From Rhipicephalus microplus (taxonomy: Eukaryota; Arthropoda; Arachnida; Ixodida; Ixodidae), in assembly GCF_043290135.1 (NCBI RefSeq), contig NC_134705.1:42285271-42349270 (forward strand): a stretch of DNA of 64,000 nucleotides. Reading direction: 5' to 3'. The notes under the pieces are model-generated. The model ran no database searches and was not told where the DNA came from. It saw nothing but the letters and a program-made list of their open reading frames with translations. Shown piece after piece: positions 58,011 to 64,000 of this stretch; the first letter of the stretch is position 1; each line of letters starts with the position of its first letter. The translations under genes and the position numbers were made by a program.

Positions 58011-58667
58011 TGTTACGCCTGGGAGTAAAGACCGGACGTCATTGCCTCTGCAAAGGCAATCTGTGTCAAGGCCAGCGAGCAAGCCCACCTGACGCCATCA
58101 CTCACAATGACGTCATCTAACCCTGCAGTGTCCTGTGTGTCTTACGACACGAACAGCAAGCTGCTTCAACCCACGGGCCTGATAGCAGCCCGATGATTCA
58201 ATCAGCGCCATCCAGTCTGGCGAGTCTCACGCAATGCTTGGCAACATCACTCGTCCACTCGTGCAACGCAGCGGCGCTTCCTGACTGGAGGATACTGAAA
58301 CCACGGCCAAAGGCAGTTTTGATTGGACGTTGCTGATGTAAAGGGTCACCGGGGCTTATAACGAAGCCAAACGGCGTCTCGCCAAGGAGCCGACCTAAGT
58401 CAGACAGAAGACGACAGCGTTAGAGCGTCCGAAGATATCTCGGCTGTTCGACTCCCTAAACTGTTGGCCCCAGTTCCGAATATGTAACGCCTCCATTCCA
58501 TGCTGTACATAAATCTTGCGTTAACTCACCGTCGTCTTCTCCGCTCGTCTGTCAGCTCTGCACAGAAGCAGCCGCGAGCTGAGAAACGCGCTACGGAGTA
58601 ACCTTGGCAGCGACGAGTTTCGTAACAGCGGTGCCCTGCGGAACCGTTGCGTCAGAGTTTCGTAACA
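58011..58667 (+). repeat. 5' LTR of gypsy element B
   Basis: It starts tgttacgcctggg and ends gagtttcgtaaca, a TGTTAC/GTAACA inverted terminal pair. Length 657 bp. tgattggacgttgc, ggcttataa (TATA-like, about 58,355) and agacgacagcgttagagcg in mid-LTR are shared with the 3' copy. The TATA-like box fits the U3/R region. Confidence 0.9.
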
Positions 58668-58672
58668 GTGTA

Positions 58673-58690
58673 TGGTGACTGCAGCATCAG
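58673..58690 (+). other. Primer-binding site of gypsy element B
   Basis: tggtgactgcagcatcag begins five bases after the 5' LTR and starts with TGG, as expected for a tRNA CCA end. The tRNA is not identifiable by eye. Confidence 0.6.
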
Positions 58691-58978
58691 CCGGCGTCAG
58701 CTACCTCGATGCAATGAGTTCGTTATGTTTTCCCCTCAGTTCACCAGACTACTCTAACACAGGTTATAGTAGTCTAGAGAAGGGCTGTTGGAAGGATCAG
58801 AGTGAGCTTTGATAGTTTCAAACCAAGTCAGAGCGCTTTAAAACGAAAGTTAATGTGGAGGGTGTAAACATGGTATTGTTGAGAATTGCTTACACGTCTT
58901 GCTAGTAAACTTATTGTGGGTACGGCAAGGAGATTCCTAACAAGGACAAAGAGCAAGAGGCTACTCACGCTAGAGTAA

Positions 58979-59860
58979 GTGATGGAGAACGTTAAAGTGA
59001 AGAGACTCATCGAAATTCCTGAGGAACTTGGCCTTGCTTTGGACCGTGCGAAACGAAAGCAAGCGATCCTTGAGATCATGAAGGATGAAGGAGTGATGGC
59101 CTATAAAGTCGATGAGGCCTGGGCGGATATCAAAGCACGCCGCAAGGAGACTAAAAGGCTAGAAGTAGAACTTCGCAAACGTGAAGAAGCAGAAAGGCGC
59201 GATCGGCGCTGGCGTGAGGAGGCCGAGAGACAGGAGCGCCTGAGATGAAAAACACAAAATTGGCAATCCTACACTGTTCGCAGGTGCCTAGCGTAGCTTT
59301 TGCGATGGTTCAGGTCAGCGGTCATAAAATTCGGGACCAACTTCCCCCTTTGTAGCAGGCGAGGAAATGGTGAAGTATCTCGTCAAGTTTGAACATGGCT
59401 GGGAGCGAAACGCCTTGGCGCGGTCTCTTTGGGCGCAGAACCTCTTCTGTCTTCTTCCCGGCGAAGTGCCCGACGTGATAACGTGCTTGTCGGGGGAAGC
59501 ATTTGATACCTATGACGAGGTTAAGGAACTGCTCTTGAGACGTAATAAGTGGTCACCCGAGGCTTTCCGGCAAAGCATCCGGTACAGAAAAAAGGGCAAC
59601 GGACATGTTGACTTCGCGTTTCGTCTTACAGCTGATTTAATGTAATGGCTTAAGGGCGAAGGTGTTCATGACGATCGCAACAAGGTGGTAGGATGCATTG
59701 CATTGGAACAATTCTAATGCTGCATTGAGGATGACGTCAAACTTTGGTTGCAGGACAAGCTTGGTGAAGTACAGCTAAACAAGGCAGCAGAGTCAGCTGA
59801 AAAGTATTACACTCGCCGAAAGTTGCACAGCAGGGCACTGCGCGTTGAAAAGGGTGATAG
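58979..59860 (+). pseudogene. Gypsy B Gag remnant
   Basis: The first segment (58,979-59,248) starts MMENVKVKRLIEIPEELGLA and is rich in charged heptads (an E-R-R-D-R-R coiled-coil region). A second frame (59,367 on) has FCLLPGEVPDVITCLSGEA, LLRRNKWSPEAFRQSIR and a SCAN-like helix continuing past TAA stops at about 59,643 and 59,715 to KYYTRRKLHSRAL. No zinc knuckle is left. Gag-like order is kept, so loss was by point mutation. Confidence 0.7.
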
Positions 59861-60119
59861 ATAAGAGAGGTTTTCAAAGAAACTTAATGAATAAAAACCC
59901 ACTTAGTACCGTTTTTCAGAAATGACCCATCTCTTACGAAAGACACTGTAGGGGAAGGGCAAACAGAAGCGGAGAAAACGAGTGAGGTTCCTAAACAACG
60001 CACTCATACCACACGGGCTTTTGAATCACGGAAGCCGCTAATCCACTACAACGGCAAAAAGGAAGAGCACATCGTGGTAAACTGTAAACAAAATTTGCGT
60101 TCGCGGCAATCCAGGATTT

Positions 60120-60430
60120 GGAAAAGAACATGCGGTTATTAGAGCCGTATCTCAAGGAAATTAGTGTAAATGGGAAAACGTGTCGATCACTACGAGACTC
60201 GGCTGCAACCATGGACATTGTCCATCTTTCGTCCGTGTCTCCGGACTATTTTACAGGAGAATGCGCGTGCATCAGGCAAGTCACTGAGTAGCGGAGTGAT
60301 TGCGTACCAATCGCAACGGTTGTCACTGAAGGCTAGTTCGGCAAGCTTCGCACCGAGATAGCTGTGTCTGCCGCGCTTCCCAATCGTTTTAACCATCTTT
60401 TTTGAATACTCTGAGCAGCTTCTCGAAGAG
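60120..60430 (+). pseudogene. Gypsy B protease-like remnant
   Basis: CRSLRDSAATMDIVH has a D-S-A-A-T where retropepsins have D-T/S-G-A, followed by SPDYFTGECACIRQVTE and AVSAALPNRF. Several frames and stops interrupt it. The upstream VNGKTC lead supports a protease of this lineage. Confidence 0.55.
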
Positions 60431-60699
60431 CAGGGTAACTCGTTGTTCTCTAAATTAGCGGACGTTGCCTTCACACCATCTCAAGTGCAGAGCTTTCGCA
60501 GGAACTTGGTCTTCTTCACTGTAGCGAAACACCGCCTGCAGAAGCAGCAGAGGTGCGTGACCTTGGCGGCCAGTCGTCGAGCGAGCCTCGGACAGAAAAT
60601 TCTCCGGGTGAGTCATTCGTGTAGCCCGTCACTGAAGCGAGTGCCGCCGTCTCTGTCAGCGGAAGAGATGACATTCGCGCCATTGGGAGAGAGCGAGAA

Positions 60700-61106
60700 A
60701 GACACGGATCTCTAGCTTGTTGCTGAAAGTGAGAGGGAGCTGTCGAGGGTTCTTACTCGAGAGCAGTGCGAAGAGCTCTCGAATAAATCGCTACTAGAAG
60801 GCGTAAAATTGGTAAGCAAGAAAAAAGAATGTAGCTTTTTATGAAAAATAAGACCTCCTGTGTCGTAGTTACACAAATGTGCAACGTCGCAAGTATGAGC
60901 CACCCTTGGTACCGCATAAGTATCGTCACCTAAATGTGGCCGTTTACTGGGGTGGAGCATCAACCTCCGACAGCTCAACTTTGAAAGGAAAGCTAATCGC
61001 TAATGTAGACGCATTGAGCAGTGCGTTTTGTCAGTACTTTGTCCAGCTTTTAGTCTTTCACTGGCGAGTCGGGGCAATATTTTGTCCTAATCACGGCCTT
61101 AGCTGA
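60700..61106 (+). pseudogene. Gypsy B pol scraps
   Basis: LSRVLTREQCEELSN (a linker typical between protease and later pol parts) is followed within about 200 bp by LKGKLIANVDALSS. That looks like the end of an RNase H (usual ...NADALSR). The polymerase between them is missing, which places a large deletion near 60,860-60,950. Confidence 0.45.
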
Positions 61107-61626
61107 GCACTCTCATCCAGAGTGATCTCAAGGGGCCAAATTTATGTTATATTCTAATTCCTTACGTTGTTGTACGTGTAAAAATTTGCGTCATCATTTT
61201 AAGAGTCTCGTGTCCCACATGCGCACCTTGTTGTAGGAAGAATGAAATTCCGACAGACAAGTAGCTAGGTATAGGTTTTACTATATTGGGTCTGGTCCTC
61301 TGGCGGGTAACCGACGGTATTACCTTGTGTCGTGTGTTGTCTGTTGTCGAACTGTTGTTGACAAGTCGCAGAACAGAGGACAAGTGCTGAGACCAAAAAA
61401 TGTCAGAAGAGACGAGCAAAGCGAGCCGCGAAGTTTTGACAACAAATCCGTGGAGCTGAGATTCATCCTCAAGAATAGAATATGTCCAAGGAACTGGGCC
61501 TGGAGCCATCACCTCCCCATGGCCCTGGAGACTAACCCGGAGGGACCTGGCGAATGAGCGCACCTCATATCCGAGTCACATGAAAGCAGCTACTCCTTCC
61601 GGCGCATTGTCTGGCGGCAGTGGTGC
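61107..61626 (+). other. Gypsy B 3' internal region, unassigned
   Basis: No integrase motif is recognisable. A 133-codon minus-strand frame (61,162-61,563) and a plus frame cover part of it without known domains. The segment immediately before the LTR (ggcggcagtggtgc) is only mildly purine-rich for a polypurine tract. Confidence 0.4.
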
Positions 61627-62270
61627 TGTTCCACTTGGGAGTCCAGACCAAACGTCTTTGGCCCTGCAAACGCAATCTGTGTCAAGGCTAGCGAGTGAAC
61701 CTGCCTGACGCCATCACATCAATGACATCATTCACCCCGGTGGTGCCGGTGTGTTTTAGGCAACGCACGGCAAGCTGCTCCTACCCATGGGACCGATAGC
61801 AACCCAATAATGCAATCAATGCCATCCAGCCTGGTGAATCTTATGCAATGCGTGGCTACATCACTCATTGATAGGTGCGAACCAGCGGCGCTTCCTGACT
61901 AGAGAATTCTGGCACCACGGCCAGCGGTGGTTCTGATTGGACGTTGCGGACGTAAGAAGTCACCAGGGGCCTATAACAAAGCCAAGCAGCCGATCTACGC
62001 GTCAGAGAGAAGAAGGACAGCGTAAGAGCGTCCGAAAACTTCTCGGCCCTTCAAGTCCCTAAGCTGTCGGCCCCAGTGCCGAATATGCAATGCCTCTATT
62101 GCATACTGTACATAAATGCTGCCCTAACTCACTGTCGTCTTGTCTGCTAGTCTATCAGCTCTGCCCAGAAGCCGCGGCGAGCTCAGAAGTGCACTACGTA
62201 ACAACCTTGGCAGTGGTGACTTTCGTAACAGCGGCGCTCAGCTGAACCGCGGCGTCGGACTTTTGTAACA
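61627..62270 (+). repeat. 3' LTR of gypsy element B
   Basis: Collinear with 58,011-58,667 but diverged by many substitutions and small gaps. It starts tgttccacttggg and ends cttttgtaaca. The level of difference implies an old insertion. Confidence 0.9.
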
Positions 62271-62608
62271 TTACACGTGCGGGAAACAAAATATTTCACA
62301 ACGCACTACTGTATTCGTTTTTCTAGCTCGATGAATACACATTCATGCTCGCTCAAAAGCTCTGATGTGAACTTTCTGCAACGGAGCGATGTCATCGTTG
62401 TTTACCGGGGCAAATAAAAGGTGAAAAAGCACCAGAAAACTTGAAATAGAAAAGAATGCAAAACATATAAGGTTAACTGATGCATTTCAATATTATTTCA
62501 AACAATATTGAACGTAATATTTACGTCTTTTCTTTTGTATTTTCCATTAAGCTACGCAGTATACAAAAGCTAGTGTTCGTGGACTACTTGCAGAATTGTA
62601 GTTAAAAG
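62271..62608. other. Spacer, nothing recognised
   Basis: AT-rich DNA between the LTR and the last LINE remnant. Confidence 0.45.
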
Positions 62609-62830
62609 GGCGTGCGTGGGCTTCGTAGCCTGGGCTTTGCTGCCACAGAAAGTTGACGACGAGTATAGGTGTCGGCTAGAAGATCTTGCGTCTTGATGAT
62701 TTCCTCGGCTCGTTCCATTGTCCATAGCTGATCATCCAGGGCCGAACGGAGCAGTATGGCCCGAAGACACGCACGGAGGCTGTCGGTGAAAGCAGCGTTC
62801 TCAATACATCGTTTTGATCCCTAGCATACC
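62609..62830 (-). pseudogene. LINE ORF2 C-terminal end
   Basis: A 74-codon frame without an initiator: RACLRAILLRSALDDQLWTM, then ERAEEIIKTQDLLADTYTRR, to a TAA at the low end. The L-x-D-Q-L-W-x-x-x-R-A helix matches the end of other LINE ORF2 proteins in the window (LVDQLRLIHRAE at 45.4 kb). Confidence 0.5.
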
Positions 62831-62989
62831 CATCGAATATGTTCTAAGGAAGCTAATGCCTGACAATCTCTGCGTTGATCGATTGTGTGGAGCACGGAAA
62901 GTGAGTTCTCTAGCTACGTTATCTGCTTAACTTATGCATTTCACCCTTGTGTTTAACAGAGCCTTGAATAGGCTGGATATCAAAAATAA

Positions 62990-63227
62990 AATGATCGCTG
63001 CCAAAGTATTCCTTTGTGTTATGTCATGATGTATATTGGGTGTTTTTTATAAAAGTATGGTCGGGCGTGGTGTCATCATACACAGTTTCCTTGCCCAGTG
63101 GGCATTGTGGGGTCATTGATGAAAGGCCTTCCTGCTGCGAGTCTAGCCAGATATTCCTGCCCTTATGCTTAACGTTTTTATAGCTCCACGTGAAATGGGA
63201 GGCAATCAAGTCCCCTCCGACTATCAT
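62990..63227 (-). pseudogene. I-group LINE endonuclease remnant
   Basis: GGDLIASHFTWSY aligns with GDFNDSHQAWGY of the larger element, with the catalytic Asn of GDFN changed to Ile. DTTPDHTFIKN and GSDHFIFDI follow in the right order with one stop between them. Confidence 0.65.
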
Positions 63228-64000
63228 AAATTGGTCTGCCGCCGTGGTGAGTTGTGGCTGGTTTCACGGTTGTTTTAATGGGCGTTACTGTGCTAGCTTG
63301 TAGGCCTGTAGCAGAGGACTATTTTTCAATATCTGTTACCCTAGTGGACAAGTTATCTAGTCGCTACTCGTAACACTTGTGTTGCTTTATAACTGTGTTA
63401 ACTTTCTGCATAACAGCCGTTCCTCAGTTTTTGATTTGCACTTTTATGGGTTCCTTAATTTCTCTTCTTGCCTCAGTAGCTTTTCACAGCTTCTTCAACT
63501 TTGCTTATTCTTGAATATACGCATCGTTGAGATTCGTCTTGACATTCGTGCAACAGGTTAGTGGCCTTGGTTTCCTTGTGTTTGCTAGTACCCTTGCCGT
63601 CGTTCTCTACAGCCTTACATTTTGGGTGAGCTAAATTATTACCCTCCTCCATAGTGGTTACACTGTCTTTTGTTATCATCATTGCATCATATTGCACTGC
63701 ACCATGCCTGTTTTGTAGTTGTGAATTTCTTCCCTTAATATCTTATCCTCCTCTATGGTGGCGGCAATTATCTCATTGCTTTGAAGAATCATTTGTTTCG
63801 CGTTAGTGTGTGTCCTAGGTGCCTGTGCCTCAGTGTGTTTTTTGTGTCCGATTCTAACGCATCGCGAATGGGAGCCATTTGTTTAAGTTGGGCTAACTCT
63901 GCCTCGAGTTTGGCAAATTTCTAGTCAGAAGCAGCCTCCGCCTCTGCACGCGTCCCCTTGACCTTGTTTGCCCAACTCCCCTTGAAATAAGCAACGGCGC

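Larger units (their letters stand above)
58011..62270 (+). mobile_element. Ty3/gypsy LTR retrotransposon B, internally deleted
   Basis: Two direct, collinear LTRs (58,011-58,667 and 61,627-62,270), a primer site, a gag remnant, a protease remnant and scraps of pol. At 4.26 kb with about 2.96 kb internal, it is too short for a full pol: reverse transcriptase and integrase cores are absent. The flanking bases (gatggc before, ttacac after) do not match, so the target duplication is lost or ends came from different insertions. Confidence 0.85.
62609..64000 (-). mobile_element. I-group LINE with internal deletion, cut by window edge
   Basis: Same family layout as the element at 33.65-40.49 kb. 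At the right edge ORF1 ends with SWANKVKG and KFAKLEAELAQLKQM (coiled coil). The endonuclease (63,227 down) shows VGGDLIASHFTWSY, DDTTPDHTFIKN and YFGSDHFIFDI. About 100 bp later the reading jumps to a C-terminal end (ACLRAILLRSALDDQLWTME, stop at 62,609). The reverse transcriptase and RNase H are missing, so an internal deletion is inferred. Confidence 0.65.

Noticed and set aside
61162..61563. 133-codon minus-strand frame and a hydrophobic plus-strand stretch suggesting an envelope gene
   Set aside because: No envelope or transmembrane motif can be supported; it lies in the degraded 3' part of gypsy element B.
58005..62275. Target-site duplication of gypsy element B
   Set aside because: Flanking bases (gatggc and ttacac) do not match over four to six positions.

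Overview
The window is animal nuclear DNA, almost certainly from a hard (metastriate) tick. The main reason is about a dozen copies or fragments of a tRNA-derived SINE with the structure of Ruka, the family described from Rhipicephalus appendiculatus. They carry a tRNA-like head with a B-box, a conserved body, an (ATCA)n tail and, in five copies, clear target-site duplications. A spliced exon resembling tick salivary lipocalins and several LINE types familiar from tick genomes agree with this. There are no prokaryotic operons, ribosome-binding sites or long single-exon host genes. Genus and species cannot be settled by reading alone. Layout, left third (1-33 kb): sparse, AT-rich intergenic or intronic DNA sprinkled with Ruka copies, a second tRNA-like SINE, two decayed Penelope-like (GIY-YIG) remnants, a two-copy dispersed repeat of unknown nature (9.7 and 21.8 kb) and large microsatellites. 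Three short stretches look like host exons. One is a minus-strand lipocalin-type exon at 11,101-11,252 with good splice sites. One is a plus-strand first exon of a THAP-type zinc-finger protein at 29,577-29,647. The third is a weaker, Cys/Trp-rich candidate exon at 8,068-8,301. Layout, middle (33.6-51.1 kb): a nearly continuous block of retroelements, almost all on the minus strand. An I-group LINE with two overlapping ORFs (33.65-40.49 kb) is interrupted by an opposite-strand RNase H-bearing LINE, by a Ruka SINE and by a short tail-like insertion. It abuts a CR1/L2-type LINE whose ORF1 has a coiled coil and an SGNH-esterase domain (40.5-45.2 kb), then a short 3' fragment of another LINE, then a Ty3/gypsy LTR element with short LTRs (46.05-51.08 kb). 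Layout, right (51-64 kb): a three-motif compound microsatellite (52.2-52.4 kb), a 5'-truncated RTE-type LINE ending in (GAT)n (55.5-58.0 kb), a second, internally deleted Ty3/gypsy element with about 650-bp LTRs (58.01-62.27 kb), and an I-group LINE with an internal deletion running off the window edge. No transposon here looks intact: every coding region has stops, frameshifts, catalytic changes or insertions. I found no evidence for a novel multi-gene system. The most useful leads are the three candidate host exons, the nested insertions that give a relative insertion order, the Penelope-like element with an inverted arm, the orphan two-copy repeat, and a shared 3' tail between Ruka and the CR1/L2-type LINE that suggests a mobilising partner. 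Boundaries of decayed elements are approximate (tens of bases).
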